From positions 1-64,000 of the forward strand of contig CAZKCG010000010.1 of assembly GCA_964551445.1 (NCBI GenBank): a stretch of DNA of 64,000 nt, in the 5' to 3' direction. Position numbers and translations under genes: made by a program. Positions 1-8,142 of this stretch are shown here, piece by piece. How positions within the stretch are numbered: position 1 is the stretch's first letter; the number at the start of each line of letters is the position of its first letter. The DNA comes from DAOPXV01 sp964551445. GTDB taxonomy: Bacteria; Muiribacteriota; UBA9980. The notes below the pieces were generated by a model that worked only from the letters and a program-made list of their open reading frames with translations, did no database searches and was not told the origin of the DNA.

Positions 1-617
1 AGGATGATAGGCTTCTGATCGGCCTGTTGTTTTAAAATGTCGGCTTTGCCGTCCTCTTCGCCGTCGCCCGTTTCGAATTCGAGGTTGACGTCGGAGGCCG
101 CTTCTTCGGCTGATATTTCTTTCTGCGGTTCGCCTTCGGCAGCCTCGCCGCCGCCGGCTTCGCCCGGGGGTTTGCCGGCCTTATCGACTTTAAGCCCCAG
201 GAAAGTGTAGATCTGGCTCTGTGTCGAAAGCACGTATTTTATGTCGTAGCCGGTTATATTTGAAAGCCTGTCCACAAGCTCGTAATTGGTCGGGTCGGCT
301 ATGGCGATAGTGAGTGTTTTATCGATTATTTCAAGCGGAACGAACTCGCCGCCCTGGAGCAGATTGGGCGGAACGCATCTTTTGGCTTCATCGGAAACAG
401 TGACGTCTTTGAGGTCGATATATGGAACGTCGAACTGTTTTGCGAGAGCGATGGTAAGATCGTCTTCTGTTATATACGCCGCGCTTAAAAGCGTCTGGCC
501 GAGAAGCTGATTGGTTTCCTGCTGTTTGGCAAGCGCCCATTCTAACTTCTGATCGTCGATGACACCCATTTCAATGAGTATCTGGCCAATTTTTTTCTTT
601 CTTAGAAATTCTGACAT
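1..617 (-). CDS. PilB/GspE-type assembly ATPase, N-terminal part (cut by window edge)
   Basis: Translating the minus strand from the ATG at 615-617 gives about 205 residues and no stop before base 1. Residues 1-140 look like the MshEN (GspE/PilB N-terminal) domain: a short helical start (SEFLRKKKIGQIL), then two copies of the ALAKQ / LGQTLL / ITEDDL type of pattern, then the sheet with AIADPTNYELVDRL. A linker rich in Glu, Ala and Gly follows, ending in QKPII, where PilB-type proteins continue into the ATPase core. In known families MshEN binds c-di-GMP or contacts the membrane platform. A GGAG sequence (631-635 on the plus strand) lies 13 bases upstream of the ATG, a rather long spacing. The ATPase core itself is outside the window, so a stand-alone MshEN protein cannot be excluded. 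It lies downstream of hfq, same strand. Confidence 0.75.
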   Translation of the reverse strand, partial: MSEFLRKKKIGQILIEMGVIDDQKLEWALAKQQETNQLLGQTLLSAAYITEDDLTIALAKQFDVPYIDLKDVTVSDEAKRCVPPNLLQGGEFVPLEIIDKTLTIAIADPTNYELVDRLSNITGYDIKYVLSTQSQIYTFLGLKVDKAGKPPGEAGGGEAAEGEPQKEISAEEAASDVNLEFETGDGEEDGKADILKQQADQKPII

Positions 618-668
618 ACTCTCACAAACACTCCTGGAATTAGTAAATTGGTTGCGTTTTAATTAAAA

Positions 669-935
669 TCAGGCTTTTTCATCGTCCTTTTTGACTTTCG
701 TTTTGTCGTCGGCGTCGTCGACCATGAGGCTGACGTTCTTCGAAGGGATTATCGTCGAGATGGCATGCTTGAAAAGAAGCTGCTGGCCGAGGTTTGTGTT
801 GAGCATTATCGTGAAAGTGTCGAATGAAATGACGTTTCCCATTATCTTGACGCCGTTGGTCGTGTAAACGGTTATGGGGATCTTGTCTTTTCTGACGGCG
901 TTGAGGAAAACGTCCTGGATGTTAATTTTACTCAT
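669..935 (-). CDS. hfq: RNA chaperone Hfq
   Basis: This 88-residue protein has both Sm motifs. Sm1 runs about residues 5-45 (IQDVFLN ... GNVISFDTFTIML). Sm2 is the FKHAIST segment near residue 55, matching the YKHAIS hallmark that lines the U-binding pore. A short charged tail rich in Asp and Lys follows. Hfq forms hexamers that pair small RNAs with mRNAs. Its ATG overlaps the miaA stop by four bases (ATGA), the classical miaA-hfq arrangement, so the two are translationally coupled. Length and motifs are normal for the family. Confidence 0.97.
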   Translation of the reverse strand: MSKINIQDVFLNAVRKDKIPITVYTTNGVKIMGNVISFDTFTIMLNTNLGQQLLFKHAISTIIPSKNVSLMVDDADDKTKVKKDDEKA

Positions 936-1897
936 TTATTGACACTCCTTAAACTTTTTTCTATATTTTTTTTAAGCGAGTCGTATATTTTTCCGTCGGT
1001 TACGGGGGCGCCGTCCCTGACATACCAGTTCAAAACATCGATCTTCTTAAAGTAGGTTTCCTGTCTTTTGGCGTAATTGCGGGTATGCTGCTTGATAAGT
1101 TCGGCCGCGTCGGCGAGCGCCAGGCCTTTTTCAAGGAGATCGACGCATTCCTGATATCCGATGGTCTTCATTCCGGGCATAAGGCCGGTGTATCCCATCT
1201 TTAAAAGGCCCCTGACCTCGTCTAAAAGCCCTTTCTTAAACATTATATCCACTCTTAAACCTATATTATTATATAGCAACTCTCTCGGCTTTGTCAATCC
1301 AAAAATTAAATATTTGTACTTTTCACTCCTCTTTTTAATGTCCTTGAAATGAGAGAAAGGCTTTCCGCTCAGGCTGGATACGATTATGGCCCTTATGAGG
1401 CGCTGCCGGTCGTTAGGTTTTATCCGGCCGGCCGAATCGATATCCAGCTTTCTTAATTTTGTTACCAGTTCCGCCGAATCCTTCATTTCAAGTTCAAGGC
1501 GGAGATCTCCCGTTTTTTCCTGATCCAGTTCGGGTATCTCGGAAACGCCGTTGATGAGGCCGTCGAGATAGAATCCGGTTCCGCCCGTTATGAACGCCAT
1601 TTTTCCGCGCGCGGTTATCTCGTCGATCTTTTTTTCGGCGGCGGCGGCGAAATCGGCGTAGGAGAAGAACCGGTCTGGCGTTATAAGGTCGATCAAATGA
1701 TGGGGGGCGAGAGCGAGTTCCTCGGCCGTCGGCTTGGCTGTTCCGATATCCATGTATTTATAGATCTGCCTGGAGTCGCACGAGATTATTTCCGCGCCGA
1801 ACATGCGCGCAAGTTCTATGGATATGGCTGTTTTTCCGGTGGCGGTCGGGCCTATGAGCACGAATACCGCCGGCTTATCGTTTGTCGGTCTTAACAT
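932..1897 (-). CDS. miaA: tRNA dimethylallyltransferase MiaA
   Basis: This 321-residue enzyme adds a dimethylallyl group to N6 of A37 in tRNAs that read codons starting with U. The P-loop GPTATGKT is at residues 16-23. The DSRQIYK substrate motif is near residues 41-47, followed by DIGTAKP and the GGTGFYL motif. A C-terminal R-x-Y-A-K-R-Q segment is also typical. Length matches the family. It lies 9 bases downstream of the HEAT-TPR gene and overlaps hfq by 4 bases. The pairing with hfq is conserved in many bacteria, which supports both calls. Confidence 0.97.
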   Translation of the reverse strand: MLRPTNDKPAVFVLIGPTATGKTAISIELARMFGAEIISCDSRQIYKYMDIGTAKPTAEELALAPHHLIDLITPDRFFSYADFAAAAEKKIDEITARGKMAFITGGTGFYLDGLINGVSEIPELDQEKTGDLRLELEMKDSAELVTKLRKLDIDSAGRIKPNDRQRLIRAIIVSSLSGKPFSHFKDIKKRSEKYKYLIFGLTKPRELLYNNIGLRVDIMFKKGLLDEVRGLLKMGYTGLMPGMKTIGYQECVDLLEKGLALADAAELIKQHTRNYAKRQETYFKKIDVLNWYVRDGAPVTDGKIYDSLKKNIEKSLRSVNK

Positions 1898-1906
1898 ATA
1901 TTCCTT

Positions 1907-4816
1907 TTACGCTATATTCTTTTTTATCTGTTCGAGTATTTTCTGGGCCATTTTGGCCGATTCGGAGTTCGGTTCCTGCTTCAGGACGGCTTTCAGCTCC
2001 GTCACCGCTTCATAGGTTTTATTCATCATGGCGTACGTCATTCCGAGGTACAGGCGGGCGAGTATGAAATCCGGCGATATTTCAAGGGCTTTTCTGAAGA
2101 ACGCTCCGGCCTTTTCATAATAGCCTTTTTCCTGGAGTATGAGGCCGACCTTGCAATATGCCATAACGAAGCCCGCGTCGGCCGCTATTGTGTTCTGATA
2201 GGCGTGTATGGCCTTTTCGAAGTCGCCGTTCTTGGTGTGGAAGAGCCCGAGCTGATAAAATTGTTCCGCTTCGGTGATTATGGGTTCTTCTATGGCGTTC
2301 GGGTCGGCTTTTCTCGCGTTTTGAGGATTCTGTTTTTCAGCCGCTGCTTTTTCGTCGGTGCAGCGGTTGTTTATATTAGATATAGCTAATATTGCTGCGT
2401 TTCGGACCGTTATGAATTCATCGCTCAAAAGCGGCGTGATGTTTGAAATATTCGACTTGTTGCCCGTCATGCCGAGCGCGAGCGCGGCGAGCGCCCGCAG
2501 ATTCTTATCCCCGGCCTTAAGGTATGGAATTATTACATCCTTGCTTTTGAAGTGGCTGTTTTTAGACAGCGCCTCGAGTATGGTATCTTCGAACCGCTTT
2601 TCTTTGAGAAGGCGGACGACGCTTATCTGTGCTTTTTCTGTTTTCATGGACGCGAGGAATTTAGCCGCGCCTGCCGCGACCATGCCGACCTCGTCGTTCA
2701 AAAGCGCTACCACCTTTTCTATGTCGAGATCCAGGTACGATTTTTCGGACAGGTCCATAAGAGCGCAGATGGCCCTGTAACGGGATATCCACTTTGAGGA
2801 TTTGAGCATTTTCTGAAGAAAATCCATGGTCTTTTTAGATTCGATCTTTGATATAGCATCTATAACGAGCGGCGCCAGATTTTCTTCGATATTTTCGTTC
2901 TTGTCATAAAACTCCGTAAGAAGGTCTATGACGTCAGGATGAGCGAAACGGCCGATCACCTGGACGACCTTTTTCCTGACGTCGAAGCTGTCGTCCTCTA
3001 AAAGCATATCTTTTAAAAGCTGATAGGTTTCAAGGCTCGCGCTCGTCCTGCCTATGACCGCTACCGAGATCATGCGCACGTTCTCATTCGCGTTATTGAG
3101 AAGGCTCATAAGCGGGTAGTGGGCCGCGTGGCCGATCTTGGTCAGTATGAATTCCGACCAGTAAAAAAGGTTCGAACCGTATTTTTCGTTCGACCTGGTA
3201 AGTTTCGCCGTGAGAGGTTTTATGACCGGTTCGCCTATCTCGGCCAGAGCGTCGGAAGCGTTCTTTCGCACCTGCCATGATTTGTCGTTCAAATATTGAA
3301 GCAGCGGCTCTACCGCCCCCGAGCCTATCCGGCCCATGGCTTTTATGGCCCAGTATCTTGCGTCCTCGTCGCCGCCGTGAAGCACTTTCAGAAGTTCAGG
3401 CGTCGATTTATCTCCGATCCTGCCGAGCACCGCCGCCACGTTCTTTCGCATGACCCAGCTCTCGTGGCTTAAAGCCTCGATAAGGAAGGGAACCGACTCG
3501 CCGGCCATAAGCGCGAGATTTTCGGCGGCGCGTTCCCGGACCTCCTCGTGAATGTCGGCGAGAAGCCCTATCAATACGGTTATAACGCGCGGCGTCCTGA
3601 AATGTTTCAGTGCGGATGCGGCCGTATGGCGGATAACCAGGTCGTTCGATCTCAGCGCTTCGATTATAAGGGCCGCGGCGGCGGCGTTCCCGGAGCCCTC
3701 GCAGATCTCGCCGAGGGAATAGATTATCCATCTTTTTATCGAATCGGTCGAGGAATTTTTTTTATAGGCGGCCATAAGGGCGTCTACGCTGAAAGGGCCT
3801 ATTTTAACTATCGCCTCGGCGGCCTTTCTGCATATCGGCTCGTATCTGTCGCCTAACGCGTGTATGAGCACGTCGGTAGCGTCTTCGCCTAACGTTGACA
3901 GCGCCTTTATCGCGGAGATCCTTATATCTTCGTTCCCGGTGTTATAAGCGCCGGCGAGGTAGGGAATGACCTTTTTTCCGAGTTTGGAAAGCGCCTGGCA
4001 GGCGGAATCGCGGACGTACCAGTAGTCGTCGCTCAGGGATTCGATGAGCGATTCGACGATCTCCTCGCCGAATTTTCCGAGCACCTCGACCGACTTGTGC
4101 CTGAGTTCTTTTTTTGGGCTTTTAAGCGTTTTTTTCAGAAATTCTATGGCGGTCTTGTTGCCTATTTCGCCTAACGCCGTTATGACCGCCGACCTTACGT
4201 CGCGGTCGTCGTCGTCCACGAATTTTATCAGGGCGTTGACCGCGTCGGACCCGCCGACCCTGCCGAGGATCTTGGCGCACCAGAACCTTTTGTCGGCGTT
4301 CTCGTCGGCTATGGCGTTCACGAGATATTTTTCGGCTTCGGAGCCGAACGATATGAGAGCGTCTCCGAGTATCCTGCGCTTCGACCATGAATGGATCGAA
4401 AGAAGTTCGACCAGGCATGATATCGCGGCGTTGCCGGATCTCATAAGCGCCTCGGTGAACCAGAAGAAGGAGCGGTCGTTGTTTTCCGGCGCATTCTTCA
4501 TTTCGTCCGCTATCTTCGCCACAAGAGCGTCGGAGGATATTTGCGAAAGCGAAATCGCCGCGAAATAAGATATTTCCTCGGAACCGGACCTGATGGCGCC
4601 AATTAACGCCTCGCCGGCGGATTTAACGCCGAGAGCCCCTATGACCCTTGCCGCGAGAGCTTTCATTGAGTCGTCCCGGTCGCGTTCCAGAAGAGGGATC
4701 AGATTTTTCCCCGCTTCGGTCGATCCGGATTTTTCGATCTCCAAAATGGCCTTTTTCTTTTCAGCCGGTTTTGTTGAATTAAGCGCAAACATTAAATAAT
4801 CGATGTCGCCAGCCAT
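1907..4816 (-). CDS. HEAT-repeat protein with C-terminal TPR domain
   Basis: This 969-residue protein has no signal peptide and is probably cytoplasmic. About residues 20-800 are a long series of HEAT/PBS-lyase-type repeats of roughly 31 residues, with patterns such as DVRSAVITALGEIG and VRKNASDALAEIG recurring. After a linker near residues 825-845, the last ~120 residues form about three TPR units (YQLGLFHTKNGDFEKAI, then KGYYEKAGAFFRKAL, then a C-terminal cap). Both repeat types are protein-interaction scaffolds, so a platform role is likely but no partner is visible. The start is supported by GGAGG five bases before the ATG. It sits between thiT and miaA on the same strand. Function unknown. 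Confidence 0.85.
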   Translation of the reverse strand: MAGDIDYLMFALNSTKPAEKKKAILEIEKSGSTEAGKNLIPLLERDRDDSMKALAARVIGALGVKSAGEALIGAIRSGSEEISYFAAISLSQISSDALVAKIADEMKNAPENNDRSFFWFTEALMRSGNAAISCLVELLSIHSWSKRRILGDALISFGSEAEKYLVNAIADENADKRFWCAKILGRVGGSDAVNALIKFVDDDDRDVRSAVITALGEIGNKTAIEFLKKTLKSPKKELRHKSVEVLGKFGEEIVESLIESLSDDYWYVRDSACQALSKLGKKVIPYLAGAYNTGNEDIRISAIKALSTLGEDATDVLIHALGDRYEPICRKAAEAIVKIGPFSVDALMAAYKKNSSTDSIKRWIIYSLGEICEGSGNAAAAALIIEALRSNDLVIRHTAASALKHFRTPRVITVLIGLLADIHEEVRERAAENLALMAGESVPFLIEALSHESWVMRKNVAAVLGRIGDKSTPELLKVLHGGDEDARYWAIKAMGRIGSGAVEPLLQYLNDKSWQVRKNASDALAEIGEPVIKPLTAKLTRSNEKYGSNLFYWSEFILTKIGHAAHYPLMSLLNNANENVRMISVAVIGRTSASLETYQLLKDMLLEDDSFDVRKKVVQVIGRFAHPDVIDLLTEFYDKNENIEENLAPLVIDAISKIESKKTMDFLQKMLKSSKWISRYRAICALMDLSEKSYLDLDIEKVVALLNDEVGMVAAGAAKFLASMKTEKAQISVVRLLKEKRFEDTILEALSKNSHFKSKDVIIPYLKAGDKNLRALAALALGMTGNKSNISNITPLLSDEFITVRNAAILAISNINNRCTDEKAAAEKQNPQNARKADPNAIEEPIITEAEQFYQLGLFHTKNGDFEKAIHAYQNTIAADAGFVMAYCKVGLILQEKGYYEKAGAFFRKALEISPDFILARLYLGMTYAMMNKTYEAVTELKAVLKQEPNSESAKMAQKILEQIKKNIA

Positions 4817-4832
4817 GTCAGCCTCCAGATTA

Positions 4833-5354
4833 TCAATTTACAGTTATTTTTTCTATCAGTCTTTTTTTCAGCGCGTAATGAAGCGCCAGAAGCGACAGCG
4901 CCGCTTCCGGGGCGCTGTAGGACGCGTTATATATCATCGAAGCGTAAAGGTTTTCCGAGAAGAAGAGATAGCCCGAGAACAGATGGATAAAAAATTTAAG
5001 GGTAAGCGCGGCGAAAGCGAATAAAAGGATCTGTTTATCGCCGCGGCCGGCCGCGAGCCCTGAAAAACTCAGGACGCAGTAGGCGGCGGGATAATCGAGC
5101 GCCGCCTGGACCCAGCCGAAGATCTTCGCGCCGGAGAATATCTTTAAAACTCCGAGCGTCACGCCGGCGAAAGATCCGGCCGCCGCTCCCGAAGTTACGG
5201 AAAGGAGTATAAGCGGCAGCGAAACGAACGTAACCGAGCCTCCCTGCGGCATCGTGAAAAGTTTGAAGTTGGAGAGAACGTATGCAAGGCCTACGGTTAT
5301 GCCGCACCGGGCGATGAGCGAGGCTTTAGAGTTTTTTTTCCGAGAATTTTTCAA
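4833..5354 (-). CDS. thiT: ECF thiamine transporter substrate-binding component ThiT
   Basis: This 173-residue, very hydrophobic protein has about six membrane segments, the size of an ECF S-component. ThiT hallmarks are visible: MPQGGSVT near residue 35, LDYPAAY in the middle, and a YNASY...PE segment towards the end. ThiT binds thiamine and works with an energizing module EcfA-EcfA'-EcfT, which is not in this window, so it probably uses a module encoded elsewhere. The first ATG lies inside the upstream TPR gene (29-base overlap), which suggests translational coupling. I see no TPP riboswitch because the upstream DNA is coding. The family call is strong from motifs; thiamine specificity is inferred from the family. 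Confidence 0.87.
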   Translation of the reverse strand: MKNSRKKNSKASLIARCGITVGLAYVLSNFKLFTMPQGGSVTFVSLPLILLSVTSGAAAGSFAGVTLGVLKIFSGAKIFGWVQAALDYPAAYCVLSFSGLAAGRGDKQILLFAFAALTLKFFIHLFSGYLFFSENLYASMIYNASYSAPEAALSLLALHYALKKRLIEKITVN

Positions 5355-6825
5355 CTTTTTTCTCCAGGACCTCTATTTTTTCCTGAATATTGTTTATATA
5401 TCTGTTGTCTTTTTTTTCTTCGGCGATAAGAAGGGCCTCGCGGTATTTGTCGACGGATTCCTTGTATTTAAAGCCGTTCTCATATAATATGGCGATCGCG
5501 AGTACTATTTCTATGTTGTTGGCCTCGAGTTTATAGGCCTGCTGCAGATTTTTCAGCGCCAGAAGGTCGTTTTTAAAGCCCGAGTAGATTATTCCGGCCA
5601 GATAATAAAGCCTGGCGTTTTCCGGGAATTTAGCGAGCGAGTTCTTTATCTGCGTGAGGGCATCTTCGTATTTTTTTTCGGATATGAGGATATTGATAAG
5701 ACTTTCATACGCCGTCTGGCTTTTAGCGTCAAGGTTTATGGCCCGTTTGAAGTTTTCCACGGCCGCCTTATCGTCTTTCGTTTCGTGAGAGAGGACTCCG
5801 AGAAGCTCGTAAACCTGAGAAGCCTGCGGGGCGAGTTCCTTCGCTTTCATTATCACGGCTTTTGCCTCGCTGAACTGTTTGTTGCGTATAAGTATGCGTG
5901 AAAGTCCCAGATAAGCCGGATATTCCATTGGGAAATTAGTTATTATATAAGCGTACGCGCTTGTGGCCTCGTCGAGGTTTCCTTCGTTGTAGATGCAGTC
6001 CGCCATGCCGAGGTGGGCTTCCACGAGCCTGGAATTGGCCTTGAGGGCCTGTTCATAATAGCCGCGGGCGAGCTTGAAGCTTCTTCTGAAACGCCAGATG
6101 TTTCCGAGCGCGAGATTGGCGAGTTCGTGTTTGGGATTCATCCTGGCGGCTATGTCGAAATGGATTATGGCGTTGTCTATGTTGTTTAAAGCTTTATAGC
6201 ATACCGCTATTTTATAGTTTGTTTCCGCGTCCTGTTTTATGCCGAGCGTTTTTTTATAAAAAGTCAGGGACTCTTCATGATTTTTGCGGTTCAGATAAAG
6301 GTCGCCTAAAAGATTGAGCGCTTCGAGAAAGCGGGGTTCGGTCGCTACTATTTCGCGGAGTTTAGCTATGGCCTGGACCTCGTCTCCGCGGCCTATAAGC
6401 TCATAGACATAGCGGAGCCTGCCGGAATTTATCCTGGCGTTCTTTTCGGCTACGCCCGGCGGAAGGTCGGTTTCGGGTTCGACGGGTTCTTCCTTTCTGA
6501 ATAATTTTTTGTTCGCGGTTGTTCCGGAATTGACGTTCGGCCGCGCTTTCTCCTCGGGCTGTTTAAAGCCTCTCGCATATTCGGAGCGGAGTATCTCTTC
6601 GTATTTTTTATAATCGGAGTTTTGCGGATAAGTGTCCTGAAGTTTTTTTAATTCGAGCAGAGCCCTTTCTATATCGCCGTTTTTAGCGTAAAATTTAACC
6701 ATGTTCAAAAAAATATTGTCGGTTAAGACCATTTCCTGGCCGAAAGCGCTTGAATAAGTTGAAACGGCAAGGATAAAAGCCGCTATGACGGAAAGTAATT
6801 TCGCTGATATTTTTAAAGTTCTCAT
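5326..6825 (-). CDS. Secreted TPR-repeat protein
   Basis: This 499-residue protein begins with a signal peptide (basic start, hydrophobic core SVIAAFILAVSTYSS, likely cleavage after AFGQ near residue 30). Almost all of the rest is TPR: a first unit near residues 38-70, a proline- and lysine-rich linker around 80-130, then about ten consecutive units with the typical A-x(3)-F/Y-x(2)-AL pattern. The end is a charged, probably coiled-coil helix. It is most likely periplasmic or outer-membrane associated. A GAGGTGG site precedes the ATG. TPR secretins and pilotins (TadD type) often lie in Tad loci, so a pilus assembly role is possible, but hemW separates it from the tad genes. Confidence 0.75.
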   Translation of the reverse strand: MRTLKISAKLLSVIAAFILAVSTYSSAFGQEMVLTDNIFLNMVKFYAKNGDIERALLELKKLQDTYPQNSDYKKYEEILRSEYARGFKQPEEKARPNVNSGTTANKKLFRKEEPVEPETDLPPGVAEKNARINSGRLRYVYELIGRGDEVQAIAKLREIVATEPRFLEALNLLGDLYLNRKNHEESLTFYKKTLGIKQDAETNYKIAVCYKALNNIDNAIIHFDIAARMNPKHELANLALGNIWRFRRSFKLARGYYEQALKANSRLVEAHLGMADCIYNEGNLDEATSAYAYIITNFPMEYPAYLGLSRILIRNKQFSEAKAVIMKAKELAPQASQVYELLGVLSHETKDDKAAVENFKRAINLDAKSQTAYESLINILISEKKYEDALTQIKNSLAKFPENARLYYLAGIIYSGFKNDLLALKNLQQAYKLEANNIEIVLAIAILYENGFKYKESVDKYREALLIAEEKKDNRYINNIQEKIEVLEKKVEKFSEKKL

Positions 6826-6966
6826 TTATTCCACCTCTTGGAAGATTTGACGGTCATTTCCCGAACAAACTATTTTTTCATTAACTTATGCAGGTCCCGC
6901 CGCGCGATGTTTTTCAGGCGCGTTTACATTGCCGCAGGTTTTTCGCGATTTATGGCGATTCTGAAT

Positions 6967-8142
6967 TCATTTTTCGAGAGCGCCCGCGATTATGGCCGTT
7001 ATATTGTTCATAACCATGTAGCCTTTCGGCAAAAGTTTTATCGATTCACGGCCGGCCGTCAAAAAACCTTCATCGCTTAATTTAGAGATCATCCGGCCGG
7101 TCCCGGTAAATATTTTGTTATAATCGTCCGCTCCGATCGCGCTTTTTTTCAAGCCTTCATATGTGCGGAGTCCGAGCATTATTTTCTCGTTCCTGATATC
7201 TATGTCGCTTAACTTTTCAACGGACCGGCATTCGGGGTTTGTATCTTCGGACGCGATGTATCCTTCGATATCTCTTTCGTTCGTGGTCCTTTCGCGGCCG
7301 AGCGTTGAAACGGCGGAAGCGCCGAGTCCCAGGTAATCTTCGCCGGTCCAGTACGAATAATTGTGCCGTGAAATGAAATTTTCATTTTTCGCGAAATTCG
7401 AAACTTCGTACTGTAAGTAGCCGGCGTTTTTAAGAATTTCACACATATCCAGGTAGATTGAAGCGGTCGATTCATCGTCGGCTTTAATAAGTTCGCCTCC
7501 TGATACGAGCCGGTCGATAACGGTCGCTTCGCAGACGGAGAACTGATAAACGGAAATATGTTTAATCTTTGCATGCGGTATGGCCGATCCATCGAAGGGT
7601 TCGGTTTTTCGGCCCGGTTTTACCGGAAGAGCCGTCATCAGGTCGATGCTTATATTATCAAATCCGCCCGCCGCGGCCGCTGAGACCGAGTTTATCGCGT
7701 CAGCCGCGCTGTGGGCCCGTCCCAGTGCCGCAAGGACGCCGTCGTCGAAGCTCTGCGTTCCTATTGAAACCCGGTTGAATCCGGCCTTTTTTAAAAGAGA
7801 AAACCCCTCTTCGTTAAGAATTGCGGGGTTTGTCTCAAATGTTATTTCGGCGCCTTCCGCCACGGCGAAAGTTTCGCTTATATTTTTCAAAAATCCCGCG
7901 AGCCTTCCAACACCTGCGGCCGGAGGCGTTCCGCCGCCAAAATATATCGTCGTTACGACGCGGTCATTTTTAAGTTCCCGAGAGCGGAAGGCGAGTTCTC
8001 TGATCAGGCGTTCATAGTATGAATCGAAGATTTTTTCCGCGCCGCCGCTCATTTCGTCCATTCCGACCGATGAAAAATCGCAATAATGGCATTTTTTCAG
8101 ACAGAACGGAATGTGGACGTAAATATGCAGCCCTTTTTTCAT
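6967..8142 (-). CDS. hemW: Haem chaperone HemW (radical SAM, HemN-like)
   Basis: This 391-residue protein has the radical-SAM cluster motif with Cys14, Cys18 and Cys21 (FCLKKCHYC), the YFGGGTP motif near residue 70, the ETNP motif near residue 105, and R-V-S-I-G-T-Q-S-F near residue 130. Its C-terminal HemN_C region contains YEVSNFAK and GLGASAVS. HemW binds haem and a [4Fe-4S] cluster and inserts haem into client proteins; it is often misnamed coproporphyrinogen oxidase. The ATG directly abuts the stop of the preceding gene, so the two are probably co-transcribed. The window also encodes a haem-c-binding sensor kinase (36840-38339). Confidence 0.93.
   Translation of the reverse strand: MKKGLHIYVHIPFCLKKCHYCDFSSVGMDEMSGGAEKIFDSYYERLIRELAFRSRELKNDRVVTTIYFGGGTPPAAGVGRLAGFLKNISETFAVAEGAEITFETNPAILNEEGFSLLKKAGFNRVSIGTQSFDDGVLAALGRAHSAADAINSVSAAAAGGFDNISIDLMTALPVKPGRKTEPFDGSAIPHAKIKHISVYQFSVCEATVIDRLVSGGELIKADDESTASIYLDMCEILKNAGYLQYEVSNFAKNENFISRHNYSYWTGEDYLGLGASAVSTLGRERTTNERDIEGYIASEDTNPECRSVEKLSDIDIRNEKIMLGLRTYEGLKKSAIGADDYNKIFTGTGRMISKLSDEGFLTAGRESIKLLPKGYMVMNNITAIIAGALEK

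Noticed and set aside
656..675. TTTTAATTAAAA palindrome at the end of hfq
   Set aside because: It is a short AT-only palindrome overlapping the stop codon, with no GC-rich stem, so it is not a terminator or a convincing operator.
5355..5420. TPP riboswitch before thiT
   Set aside because: The DNA upstream of thiT encodes the end of the TPR protein, and no THI-box sequence is visible.
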